DNA from: Colocasia esculenta
Lineage: Eukaryota > Streptophyta > Magnoliopsida > Alismatales > Araceae
Length of the DNA: 64,000 nt
Reading direction: 5' to 3'
Assembly (NCBI GenBank): GCA_014218235.1
Contig: CM024758.1
Location: 67,032,206-67,096,205, forward strand
Shown here: one piece after another, positions 34,763 to 46,100 of the stretch
Layout: the number at the start of each line of letters is the position of its first letter
How positions within the stretch are numbered: the first letter of the stretch is position 1
Notes under the pieces: generated by a model
Databases searched by the model: none
What the model was told of the DNA's origin: nothing
What the model saw: only the letters and a program-made list of their open reading frames with translations
Position numbers and translations under genes: made by a program

Positions 34763-36070
34763 TTGAAACCCAAAACCTACCAGCAAATTTAATATGTATG
34801 GACATGGCGGGGTATGATGTGATACTGGGAGCAGACTGGATGTCTGAACATGGGGCTAGTATAAATTGCAGGAGAAGTCGGGTAACTTTTAGCCAGTACC
34901 CAAAACTAGTGTTCACAGGGGATAGAAACCGCAGGAGATTGTCACTTATCTCTGCACTACAAGCCAAAAGGATGATGAGGAAAGGTTGTATGGCCTTTTT
35001 GCCGCTGTAGTCATTGCAAAGAAGGAAGTCAAAGTAGAGGACATCCATGTCGTCAGCGAATACGCTGATGTTTTCCCGAAGACTTGCCAGGAATTCCTCC
35101 GGAGCGAGAGGTCGATTTTACCATCGAATTGGTCCCTGGTGCAGCACCGGTATCTAGGGCACCATATAGAATGTCCCCCGCAGAACTGAAAGAATTAAAA
35201 GAGCAACTGATGGAACTGTTAGAGAAGGGTTTCATCCGACCAAGCACATCGCCATGGGGTGCACCTGTCCTCTTCGTCAAGAAGAAAGATGGGTCGATGA
35301 GGCTATGCATAGATTACAGACAACTGAATCAGTTAACCATCAAGAACAAATACCCTCTGCCGAGAATTGATGAGTTGTTTGATCAATTATCTGGAGCTAG
35401 ATACTTCTCTAAAATAGATCTCCGATCCGGTTATCATCAATTGAGGATCAAAGGAGAAGACATTCACAAGACTGCCTTCCGAAGCAGGTATGGGCATTAT
35501 GAATTTATTGTTATGCCTTTTGGACTAACAAATGCCCCTGCAGTTTTCATGCAGTGATGAATAGCATTTATCGCCCATATCTTGATAAGTTTGTGGTGGT
35601 ATTCATCGATGATATATTGATCTATTCCAAGACAAAGGAAGAGCATGAGAGCATTTGAGGATTTCATTGCAGATTTTGAGGGAGAACAACTATATGCCAA
35701 GTTAAGTAAATGTGAATTCTGGCTTGAGGAGGTATCCTTTCTAGGACATGTGGTAACCAAAGATGGTATCGCTGTTGATCCATCAAAGGTTGAGGCTGTC
35801 TGAAATGGGAAAGACCGACAAGCGTCACTGAGATCAGGAGCTTCCTAGGTCTAGCAGGATATTACCGAAGGTTTATAAAGGATTTCTCAAAGATTGCAGT
35901 GCCATTAACCAAGCTGACCCGGAAGGAAAATCCGTTTGTGTGGACTGATGATTGTGAGGGAAGCTTTAACAACTGAAGAAGTGTCTGACCACTGCTCCTG
36001 TCCTCGCCTTACCCACTGAAGAGGGAGGATTTGAAATTTATTCAGATGCTTCTGGAATAGGTCTGGGATG
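34763..36070 (+). pseudogene. pol: RT, family II interior 2
   Basis: 35084-35557 is open for 157 codons and spans the RT fingers and palm (YRQLNQLTIKNKYPLP, LRSGYHQLRI, MPFGLTNAPAVF). One base is missing at about 35557 (CAGTGATG against CAGCTGATG in interior 1), after which FIDDILIYS (about 35602-35622) and the connection domain continue in other frames. Further 1-nt losses lie at about 35650, 35690, 35800 and 35975. Confidence 0.9.
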
Positions 36071-36851
36071 CGTCTTAATGCAACAAGGGAAAGTTATAGC
36101 TTATGCCTCAAGACAGTTGAAGATCCACGAAGTGAACTACCCGGTTCATGACCTGGAGTTAGCAGCTGTAGTATTCGCCTTGAAGATTTGGAGGCATTAT
36201 ATCTATGGTGAGCAATTTAAAGTCTTTTCTGACCACAAGAGTTTGAAATACTTGTTCTCACAGAAGGAGCTTAACATGAGACAAAGAAGGTGGTTAGAGT
36301 ACCTTAAGGACTTTGACTTTTCCATTCAATATCACCCTGGGAAAGCCAATGTAGTGGCTGACGCTCTAAGTAGACAACCAGGAGCTATGCTAGCTAGTAT
36401 GATGTTGGGAGAATGGAAGTTACTGGAGCAATTTGCAAGCTTGAACTTAGACATGGAAAAGAAGGAGAAACAAGTAATGATTTCCAATCTCCAGATACAA
36501 TCCGGTCTACTGACCGAAATCAAGGAGAAACAGGGAGAAGATCCATTCTTAGTTCAGATCAGGGAGAAGCTAGAACAAAGACCCGACTTTACTCTATCAG
36601 CAGAGGGAAGATTATTATTCCGAGGTAGAACATGTGTCCCTGATCATGGAGAACTCAAGAAGAGGTTACTGAATGAAGCTCACCAGTCCAAATATACGAT
36701 TCATCCAGGATCAACAAAGATGTACCAAGATTTAAAAAGGGCGTACTGGTGGCCAAACATGAAGAGGGATGTGGCCGATCATGTGGCATACTGTTTAACA
36801 TGCATGAAAGTCAAAGCCGAGCATTTCGTACAGCTGGTGGACTGCCACTAG
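36071..36851 (+). pseudogene. RNase H and integrase N-terminus, family II interior 2
   Basis: Open for 257 codons from 36078: RNase H (LELAAVVFALKIW, SDHKSLKYLF, NVVADALSRQ), a linker of about 90 residues, then the integrase zinc region HQSKYTIHP ... YCLTCMKVKAEH. The frame is lost at about 36830 (FVQLVDCH instead of the FRTAGGLLP readable elsewhere). Confidence 0.9.
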
Positions 36852-37960
36852 AAATCCCAGAGTGGAAGTGGGATAGTATCGGTATGGACTTTATCATGGG
36901 ATTGCCCAAGACTAGAGGTGGTATGGATGCAATTTGGGTAATAGTTGATCGATTGACTAAGTCGGCTCACTTCTTGCCGATCAAGAGTACATGGTCAGTG
37001 GATGTGTTGGCCGCTCTATATGTTAAGGAAGTAGTTAGACTGCATGGGGTTCCATCTAGCATAATATCAGATCGGGACCCTAGATTTACTTCACACTTCT
37101 GGAAGGGTTTACAAGCAGCAATGGGTACTAAACTAAACTTTAGTACTGCCTTCCATCCTCAGACTGATGGACAAACTGAAAGGACCAATCAAATTGTGGA
37201 GGATATGCTTCGTGCTCTGGTGCTGGATTTCAAAGGTCGATGGGATGATCAGTTGTACTGATGGAGTTTGCTTATAACAACAGCTATCAGGCTAGTATCA
37301 AAATGGCTCCATTTGAAGCCTTATATGGCAGGAGTTGCAGATCACCCCTTTGTTGGGAAGAGGTTGGGGAGAACCAATGGGTTGGACCCGACTTAATGAG
37401 GCAACTGTCCGGAAGGTTCAGATTGTCAGGGAACGTCTGAAGATAGCACAATCCAGACAGAAAGAGTTATGCAGACAAGAGAAGGAGAGAACTGGAATTT
37501 CAGGTTGGCGAACATGTTTCTTGAAGGTCTCACCTTCAAGGGGAATACAAAGATTTGGGATCAAAGGAAAACTAAGTCCCAGATTATAGGGCCATTTGAA
37601 ATTCTGGAAAGGATTGGTCAGGTGGCGTATAGACTTGCACTACCTCCGCAACTGGCGAACGTGCATAATGTGTTCCACATATCCATGCTGCGGAAGTACT
37701 TATTCAATGCCGACCATGTAATTGACCACGAGGACTTGGAGATTCGGGAGGACCTGACTTATGAAGAGAAGCCGATCAAACTGTTGGATCGGAAGATTCA
37801 ACGACTCAGGAATCGTACCATACCTATGGTGAAGGTCAATGGAGTCGAGACGGAGTTACTAATGCTACCTGGGAAACAGAGGAAAGAATGAAGAAAAACC
37901 ACCCGGAACTATTCTCAGGTACGAACTACACCATTATGCGTAAATTTGGGGACCAAATTC
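36852..37960 (+). pseudogene. Integrase core and tail, family II interior 2
   Basis: In 36749-37261 the DDE core is open: D in GMDFIMGLP (about 36883), D in ISDRDPRF (about 37068), E in GQTERTNQ (about 37174). Single-base losses at about 37257, 37395 and 37470 move the reading to 37469-37891, which ends in DLTYEEKPIKLLDRK. The final HPELFSGTNY and stop (about 37960) are as in interior 1. Confidence 0.9.
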
Positions 37961-37975
37961 TTAAGTGGGGGAGGA

Positions 37976-40965
37976 TGTAACACCCCGGAAATTAGCAATT
38001 TAAAATTTCAGAAATATAGGGGAATAAATTAAATAAACGTATTGGAGAGACTTCCAATACCATGCGTTAATGACCTATTAACAAGATTGGGCCAATAGAG
38101 CATATTTGGCCCAAGGATATGAATAAACTAGGACAGGAAATTGCCCAGAAATTCGTGTATGTAATTATGCAGTAATTAGTGAGGGTAATTTAGGGTTAAA
38201 ATATGGATGAGTAGTCATGTAAGGTAAGCCAAAACCGAACTCAATCCCAATTGGTGGTTTCTAAACCTTTGCTACCTCTTTTGGGTAAGGGAATCCCAGA
38301 TTTCTGGAAACTAGGAAACAGAGCTCGTAGCCCCTTTCCTAGTATCGTTAGGACTCTTAACTACAACCTAAATCTATAAGAACTCGTCCTCAAACTCTTG
38401 GGGAAGGTTTAACAACGAATTGGGGTCATTTGGAGGCAGGTTAGAACTTCTGAGGAGCAGGAGAAAGGCTGGGAACCCGGAGCTTCATCCCCTGCATCTT
38501 CTGTTGCATCCAGAACATCAACTGGTTTTAGATCTTCGTAAAGGTAGGTGTTCTCGGGCCAAGATTAAAGAAAAACCTATACCATCATGTAGAGCATCGA
38601 GTCTATGTTCATTTGCACTTGATTTGCCCAATTTTCATGGAGTATGCATGGAGTATTGGTCGTTTTCTCTAAGTCGTGTCCAGTTAGGGCTTATTCCCGT
38701 TCTTCTTATTATGCACGAGATTTGAGACCGGATTTGACTAAACATCCTTCACGAAAGTTCTTCTACTTGAAGTCACGATCATCTTTTATGTTGGACGTTT
38801 TGTCCAAAAGTCTTTCGTTAGAGAGTTATAAGCTTCGTAAGAGAGTCACTGCATGATACTATGATTTCGGGCTACACTTGACTTTTTGTTCTTCATATTT
38901 TCTCAGGATTGAGACCTAATTAGATCAAACCCTCAACATCAAAGTTTTCCACTAGTTGTCTTCTTCATCTTTCATGTTGAACGTTTTGTCCAATGTCAAT
39001 CGTTAGAGAGTTATAAGAGTTGGAAGTGAATTGCTGCATGGATGTGTTTTCGGGTTCCACATGACTTAAGTTTTGTTCTGGAAGGGTCTAGTGTCGACAC
39101 TACTTGAACTAGTGTCGACACACTGTCCCAAAACAGCAGAAGGTGTTCTGGAAGGCATCTAGTGTCGACACTACTTGAACTAGTGCGACACACTGTCCAA
39201 AACAGCCAGAAGGTGTTCTGGGAAGGCCTCTAGTGTCGACACTACTTGACTAGTGTCGACACACTGTCCCAAAACAGCCCAGAAGGTGTTCTGGGAAGGC
39301 TCTAGTGTCGACACTACTTGAACTAGTGTCGACACACTGTCCCAGCTTGGCCAGAAGGTGTTCTGGGAGCTGTCTCTAGTGTCGACACTACCTGGACTGT
39401 GTCGACACTACTTGACTGTTTTGCCTGCATTTGAAGCACTGTGTCGACATACTGGACTAGTGTCGACACCTTGACCTTTTTGCCTTGTAATGAGGCACTG
39501 TGTCGACACTACCTGGACTAGTGTCGACACTACTTGGCCAGTTTTGCATTATTTTGCCATGTGTCTGAAGCATTGTGTCGACACCAGTCAGGGGTGTGTC
39601 GACACTACCCTTACAAGATTTTGCATGTTTTTGGGTCTGATCATTTCATGATATCTACAAGCATGTGCATGATGTTATATAGTATGCATGGACTTAAAAT
39701 AAATCAAACCATTGAAGAAAATGGTAATGATACGAATATGATTCTAATGTGTAATTTTGATTGTCCTTATGTTCATTGGATTATCTTGTGATCTTGCTTA
39801 TTGTCAATTGATAAGATAAGAATATGATATGAATGTGGGGATGAATACATGTTAGTATGGACTTGTTAGTGGTGTAAAGGTCATGATTTGCATATGAGTT
39901 CCAATAGTTACATGCTTTCCGGTGTTCATTAATATTTGTCATATGCACATGCTAGGAAAGATCCGTGACTCATCACTTACACTTTTGCACGAATAGGCAC
40001 ACCCTTCTTGGAAATTGAGAGCACATGTTCTGTATATGATCTGTCTTTGAAACATCCTCATGTCAAGACATTAATGAATTATGAAACATAAGATACGTCG
40101 TTATCCTGCCTTGTTCTTTTGAGCTGTTTGTCATTCCTTGACTCTATGAATGATCATGTTCTTTTTACTATGAGCTTGTCATTGAAACTCTGTGGCCATA
40201 ATATGAATATGTTTGTTCGGCACAACGTGGGACTCCGGTCCAAATTTGATCCAATGCCTGTGCAATAAGGGCCCTGTCGGTCCTGGGGAGGAGCGCCCCA
40301 ACGTACTTGTAACCGCGGGAGTATGGACTCTTGGTGCTTGGCATAGCACAACTGACATGCAAGATTGTGAAATGTGCCTCCTGTTTGACATGATAAGTTG
40401 ACTTGACATGATATGATACGTTGTTCATGTGAACACATGAGATCTGTTTGATATGGCCAATCTCTTCTGACATGATTCTATTCTTGAATATATGTCCATT
40501 GTATATGAAACTCGACATTTGATCTGATATGATATCCGTTCTACTTTGCTATTCAACTTGTTAGAAAAGCATGCATTGTCATCATATTCATGTGCATATC
40601 TGCCTATTAAAATGTTAATCATGTATATTAGTGCCCGCACAATATTGAGATGTAAATCCTACTGAGCTAGTTCGCTCACCCCTATCATCCTGCCCTTTTC
40701 AGGTAGTGATGAGGAACCAGTGGAGTCAGATGGGACCGGGCAAGAGTGACGAGCACCTATCCATGAATAGTTGTCAGATTAGGAATAGAAATTTGAGTAG
40801 TCGATGTATTAGAGAAACGTTGTTATTGATAATAAACATTTTCAGTCGATTCTTCTTATGTGAGGTTGTATCTAGTTGAATGGAATGAAATAAAGTATAT
40901 TTGGTGTCCATAGTATAGTCTCGAATGTGTTGTTATATCAATTATGACTCTGCGCTATTCAACTG
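37976..40965 (+). repeat. Family II LTR, copy 3, cut by the N gap
   Basis: 2,990 bp of LTR; comparison with copy 1 shows that about 70 bp at the 3' end are lost in the gap. It follows the polypurine tract of interior 2. Its palindrome array is at about 39090-39606. Confidence 0.92.
39090..39606 (+). repeat. GTGTCGACAC palindrome array, family II LTR 3
   Basis: About 16 units, some with deletions (GTGCGACAC, GTCGACAT). Same higher-order layout as in LTRs 1 and 2. Confidence 0.92.
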
Positions 40966-41065
40966 NNNNNNNNNNNNNNNNNNNNNNNNNNNNNNNNNNN
41001 NNNNNNNNNNNNNNNNNNNNNNNNNNNNNNNNNNNNNNNNNNNNNNNNNNNNNNNNNNNNNNNNN
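40966..41065. other. Assembly gap of 100 N
   Basis: Exactly 100 N, the usual placeholder for a scaffold join of unknown length. The flanks belong to different LTR families, so the true sequence between them is unknown. ORFs drawn across it are meaningless. Confidence 0.99.
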
Positions 41066-42609
41066 ACTCAGGTTTTGTGTGAGCCAGGCACGTTAGTACT
41101 CGGGTTGTCCCGATACTGTGTGTACCGTCGAGGTTTGTGTCGTCCCTGGATACCCTTACTCCTGTATTTGAGTTGTACGTCCGGCTGAGGAAAGACGACA
41201 CAGGGGAGCGACTCGTGTTTGTGGGTATGCGGTCACTTGTAGCACGCTCGTGGTTGGGGTACGGACACCAGTAGACGTCGCTGTTCCCCAGCTAGTCCTA
41301 TTTTTCAGTGCCTCACTTTAAGGAGCTTAGGCCAGAGTTCCTAAAGGTGCCAAGCATGGGCCTGCAGTTGTGTGTGGCCTGCAGGTGTGGTGTTGGTTGG
41401 TCTCCACCGTTCTTTGGCTTTACTGTGTGGTTGTGGAGCGGCAGTTGGACCTTTCTTCCCGTGACTGCGAGACTGAGAGGTAGTTCTTGTGCTGGTGTTG
41501 TCCGGGTTGGATACTGACGTCATGAACCAGTAGTCTGTTCCCGTGTGGTGGCGTCATTCTTTCTGACTCGTGCCTCGTTAATGGTTGTGGCTTGTGAGTG
41601 GTGACTCACCGGTGTGGTTTGACTCGCTGTGGTGTGCCTTGTTGGCGGCACAGTTGTATTGAGGTTTTGTGGTGGTACCTCATGGTGGGTAGGTACATGT
41701 ACCCTTCGTAAGTATCCGTTTGTCGTGGTACGTTGTGTACCAACCTTTTCAGGTGTTAAGGTAGAGCTGTACTCCGTGGAGGTCGTGTTGTAGGACCTTC
41801 CACTTACTGTGTTGTACCCTTTTGAAGGTGGCTTTCCGATGTGTTGTGGTTTTAGGGTATAATAGACTAGCTCCTTACTAGCAGTCATGTTACCCTCGTG
41901 TTTGAGGTTCGCCTGTGAGGCTTATAGCCTAGGCAGTGGTTTGCCTATGAGACTTGTAGCTTAGGCAGTGGTTTGTCTGTGAGCTTGTGGTCTAGGCGGC
42001 TTCAGTTGTTGGGCGAACTAGTGGTGCTGTGCTAGTCCTGTTGTTTTCTCTTACTTTTTGGGGGTTGAGTTAGTTGATGTGTTTATATTAATTACAGTTT
42101 ATCTATGTTTAATGAGTGCATGTTGTGGTTTGGCTATCGACGTTATCAGTGAGACCCTTAGGGGTTGAGGACTTGGTGACTTCTTTCAGTTGATGTTTAT
42201 GGTTGTTTTTAGAGGTTACTACTACTGAGTCTGTGACTTGTTGAGACTTACTCCCCTACATTTCTTTTCAGGCTTACCGTGTGTTTAGCTTGCAGCGACG
42301 TTGGGATAGACTTGTACCACCAGCAGTTGAGTTGTAGTCGTGTTTAGTGTGAGCTTTGTTCTCTCGAGTATGTCCCAGGTAGTTGTATTTTTTCTCTTGG
42401 ACTGTAATAATGTATTGGGACAATATAATTTGTAGAAATGAGTATAATACTTGTACTTTCTTGTACATGATTATACTTTGTGGGTTGTCATTTATGTTCT
42501 TACTAGACACTTTGTAAGATATCCCTTGCAAGACTCCGATCCCGATCCGATCGCGGAGGCGGACTTCGATATGGAGCCTTATTGGGCATAAATATCCAAG
42601 GTCGCTACA
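41066..42609 (+). repeat. Diverged family-I-like LTR, 3' part
   Basis: From the gap edge it follows the family I LTR from about 9022 onward (GGTTTTGTGTGAGCCAGGCAC, then TACGTCCGGCTGAGG, then GGAGGCGGACT near the end) at clearly lower identity. It ends CCAAGGTCGCTACA at 42609. An intron-acceptor-like CTACATTTCTTTTCAG|G is at about 42272. No PBS follows, so it is a 3' LTR or solo LTR of a sister family. Confidence 0.7.
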
Positions 42610-43905
42610 TTTAATGTGGATTTAAAGTGTTTAAGTGTGTTTAATGTTAGTAAAGCATGATTTAAGGTTAATGATTTGACTTGTGGTTAGTTAGTATGTT
42701 ATGTTAGTGTGATAACTATGAATATGCTAATCATGTTTCAACATGTTAATTATGTTATCATATAGAGGTTTAGTGGTTAATGTACTTAGTGATGTGAGAT
42801 TGTTGTGGAGGTCATATGTTGACCAATGATAAGCAAGTTAGAATGTGAATTACCGTGGTTATGAATACATGTTTTGTTTATACGCTAAATGTTAGTCATG
42901 GTTTGTGTGTGTTCGCCGAGTTTGGTGGTCCGGCACCTATTCCATAATGCCTTTGTAGTCGAGTACCCCAGATTCTCTATGAGTCAGGCATGTTGTGGTT
43001 TGTTGTGCTCAGGATTTGTCCCGGTACTATGTGTACCATCGAGGTTTGTGTCATCTTCCTAGACACTCTCACTCTTGTGTTTGAGTTGTATGTCTGGCTG
43101 AGGAAAAGACGACAGTGGAACAGCAACTTGTGAGTTGTGATTTGTGTTTGATCGCTTGTAGCGCGCTCGTGGTTGGGGATACGGACACCAGTAGATGTAC
43201 TAGTCCCCAGCTAGTCCTGTTTTCCAGTGCCTCACTTTAGAGAGTTCAGGCCAGAGTCTCTAAAGGTGCTAGACATGTACCTGCAGTTGTATGGTCTGCA
43301 AGTGTGGTGTTGGTTGGTCTCCATAGTTATTTGGCCATACTGTGTGATTAGGAGCGGCAATTGGACCTTTCGTCTTTGATGCGAGACTAAGAGATAGTTC
43401 TTGTGTAGTGTTGTTAGGGTTGGGCACTGACATCATGAACCAGTAGTCTTTACCTGCGTGGTGGCGTCATTCCTTCCGACTCGAGCTTTGCAGTGGTTGT
43501 GGTTGTGAGAGATGACTCTCTGGTTGTGCTTCCTACTCGTGTGTGTGTTGTGTTAGCAGCACAGTTATGTGTTTGTGGTTTAGTGGCGGTACCTTGTGGT
43601 TTTGGGTACCTGTACCCTTCATGGGTTGCTGGTTGTTGTAACACGTTGTGTGCGAGAGTTTTAGGTTGTGTGGTGGAGCTGGGTTCCGAGGAGGGCGTGT
43701 TGTGTGACCCTCCAGTTATCGTGTTTGTATCCTTTAGTGGGTAGTTCCCCAATATGGTTGTTACCGTGGATTGCGTGGTTGACTGATTCCTTGTGGTCAG
43801 TCCCTTACCCTTCATTAGTGGTTGGCCTGTGTAGCCTTTGTTTTACTAGTTAGCTACTGTAGGGACTGACTCCTTGTTGTCAATCCCATTACTGTCTGTT
43901 AGTGG
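42610..43905 (+). repeat. Second diverged family-I-like LTR piece
   Basis: From about 42955 (CCCCAGATTCTCTATGAGTCAG) to 43900 it repeats the order of words of 41066-41900: TGTACCATCGAGG, GCGCGCTCGTGGTTGGGG, CCCAGCTAGTCCTGTTTTCC, CATGAACCAGTAGTC. 42610-42950 is A/T-rich and probably the first part of the same LTR. It may be the LTR into which 41066-42609 inserted. Confidence 0.55.
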
Positions 43906-43914
43906 TTTGCAATT

Positions 43915-44350
43915 TCCACCTTTTTAAAGAACTTTCTGCAATTTCTATCCTCTCCAAGGACTTTTCTGCAATTTTCACCCCTTTAAAGGACATTTCTACA
44001 ACTTCTTCTTTTGGAGGGTATTTTTGTAATTTTTAACTCAGGAGTATATTTACAATTATCTCGAATGTGGGTTTTTTACAATTTTCCCTAGCATATGGTT
44101 GTATTTGCAATTTCCCCCCAACACGATTTTGTTTTTGCAATCTTCCCTAAGCATAGGGGTTTTTCTACAATTTTCCCTCAACACGAGCACATCTACAATT
44201 TTCTACCGGGTGATATTTTTGCAATTTTATGCAATTTTTCATCCTTTAGAAGATTTTTCTACAATTTTACCTGTTGGTGGGTATTTCTACAATTTCCTAT
44301 CCTTCTAAGGTCCTTTTTTGCAATTTTCTATCCCTTGGGGGTGTTTCTAT
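43915..44350 (+). repeat. TGCAATTTTC short-repeat array
   Basis: About 14 units of (T)CTACAATTTTC or TTTGCAATTTTC separated by 15-25 bp of C/T-rich spacer (CCCTTTAAAGGAC, CCTTCTAAGG and similar), with GGGTATTT blocks between. Irregular period. Confidence 0.7.
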
Positions 44351-45045
44351 AAGCTTCTTGATGACAGACTTGATATCGGCTTCCACAATCCGCATTGGCT
44401 TTCTTTACATAATTTTAGCATTTTCTGCAAATTTCAGTAGGTGTTGTGCAATTGAAATTATTGCTGGGCACAGATGCAATTATGACATTTTGCATCACTT
44501 TAACTTTCAAAGAATATAGAAAATATTCTTTTACATTATTTTATTGAAGGACAAGATATTTTACAACATTTGGCTATGATGAGGGTCTTTTTATAAAAGA
44601 CCGTGGATTTCCATTTTAAAAATCTCTAAAAAAGTTTCTATTTTTTTATCTTTCTAAAATCCTTGCACATGTACGAGAGCTTTTAAATTCTTTTAAAATT
44701 TAACATCACAGCCGTTTTTGTTGACCGGCCATAGGAAGTCTTTTGACTTCTTCTTTACAGCACAGGAACAGCACAACAATAGGAGCTTGGACTTCTTCCT
44801 CAGCACCGTTGGACCATTCTTCAGCGCAGCATGGGTGGCAGCTGCACGGGGCGAGCAGCTCATTCAAAGGCCCTTTTTTTATTTTTCCGCGAGCGGCAGC
44901 AGCAGGTTGGGATTCCTTCTCGGCCTTGCAGTCTCCTCCCGCGTCTCCCTCTTGGCCTCTTCTTTTTTCGCCTCTTCAGGGCTTCCCCCCGTTTCCTTGC
45001 CTCCTTGTGCGCGCGAGTCTTCCTCCTTGGCACCCCTCACTGCTC

Positions 45046-45052
45046 TTTTATA
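45046..45052 (-). promoter_or_regulatory. TATA box of the minus-oriented LTR
   Basis: TATAAAA (minus strand, context CACTATAAAAGAGCAG), immediately downstream, in element orientation, of the CCGGTTGG array. Confidence 0.6.
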
Positions 45053-45064
45053 GTGGTGAAACAG

Positions 45065-45395
45065 GGACCAGAGCACCCCTCCTCCGGTTGGCACACAACC
45101 AGGGGTCCCTCCGGTTGGGAGCAACCGGAGCACCCCTCCTCCGGTTGGTGTGCAACCGGAGGGGTTCCTCTGGTTGGATGCCAACCGGAGGAGGTGGCCT
45201 CCGGTTGGTGTGCAACCGGAGGAGGGTCCCTCCGGTTGGCACACAAGGGTCCCTCCGGTTGGAAGCAACCGGAGGAGGGGTGCTCCGGTTGGCACACAAC
45301 CGGGGGTCCCTCCGGTTGGGAGCAACCGGACCAACCGGAGGGTTGAGGATGCCAACCGGAGGAGGTGGCCTCTGGTTGGTGTGCAACCGGAGGAG
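45065..45395 (-). repeat. CCGGTTGG / CCAACCGG inverted-repeat array
   Basis: Some 20 alternating half-sites CCTCCGGTTGG and CAACCGGAGG, spaced by 4-12 bp, so that neighbours form short hairpins, for example CTCCGGTTGGTGTGCAACCG. G+C is far above the surrounding A/T-rich DNA. It is directly upstream of the minus-strand TATA box. Confidence 0.85.
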
Positions 45396-45409
45396 GGGGT
45401 TTGATTTTC

Positions 45410-46100
45410 TTGGGAATTTTAGGCTTGGGTTTTGGGTAGTTTTAGGATTTTAGGGAATTATGATAATTCTGGAAATTAGATATTTCAGGAATTTTGGGAT
45501 TTTCCTGGGAATTTGATATTTCTGGATTTTCTTAGTTTTGGTAATTTCTGAATGCTGGTTATTTCAGATATTTCTGGATCTTGAAAATTTATGGGAATTT
45601 GGATATTCAGGACTTTTGGGTCTTGGGAACTTGGCATTTCTGAATTTTCTGGTAATTCTTGAAAGTTTTATATTTCAGAATTTTCTGGATTTTTTAGGGG
45701 ATCTGATATTTCTAGAATTTTCTGGTAATTCCTGCAAATTTGATATTTCAGGAATTTATGGAGTTTTGGGGATTTTGATATTTAGGATTTTCTGGCATAT
45801 GGGAATTTCTGAAATTTGAGAATTTCTGGGATTTGCAAAAACGTGGTATTTTAGGGATTTTTGGGTTTTGGATATTTCTGGATTTTTTTTTGGAAATATG
45901 ATATTTCTGGATTTGAGATTCTCTGGGATTTTTGAATTTTGGGTTTTCTTGGCTATGTGGGATTTTGAATTTCTGAGATTTTCTGGAAACATGATATTTG
46001 ACTATTTTCTGGAAATTGAATATTTCTAGAATTTTGGTTTTCAGGAATTTTAAAATTTCTGATAATTCTTGGAAACTTGATATTTAAGGAATTTTGGAAT
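45410..46100 (-). repeat. Degenerate GGAATTTCTGGATATTTC array
   Basis: Nearly the whole stretch is built of variants of GGAATTTTCTGG, GATATTTC(A/T)GG and TTTGGGAATTT with no fixed period, consistent with an old short-unit array decayed by substitution. No coding content. Confidence 0.7.

Larger units (their letters stand above)
22612..40965 (+). mobile_element. Three-LTR, two-interior array of family II gypsy
   Basis: Order: LTR (22612-25671), interior (25672-30263), LTR (30264-33386), interior (33387-37975), LTR (37976 to the N gap). Both interiors have a PBS, gag-pol and polypurine tract, and all repeats are nearly identical. Such arrays arise when elements of one family recombine through LTRs, or could be an assembly product. 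The left flank of the array is ACCTC; the right flank is lost in the gap, so a target duplication cannot be tested. The C-terminal tail (LTYEEKPIKLLDRK, then TWETEERMKK) places the family in Del/Tekay. Confidence 0.9.

Noticed and set aside
40925..41201. ORFs crossing the N gap
   Set aside because: Made of translated N; no meaning.
44743..45453. 236-codon plus-strand ORF, the longest in its neighbourhood
   Set aside because: It reads through the LTR promoter and the CCGGTTGG array, giving repetitive low-complexity protein in several frames at once.
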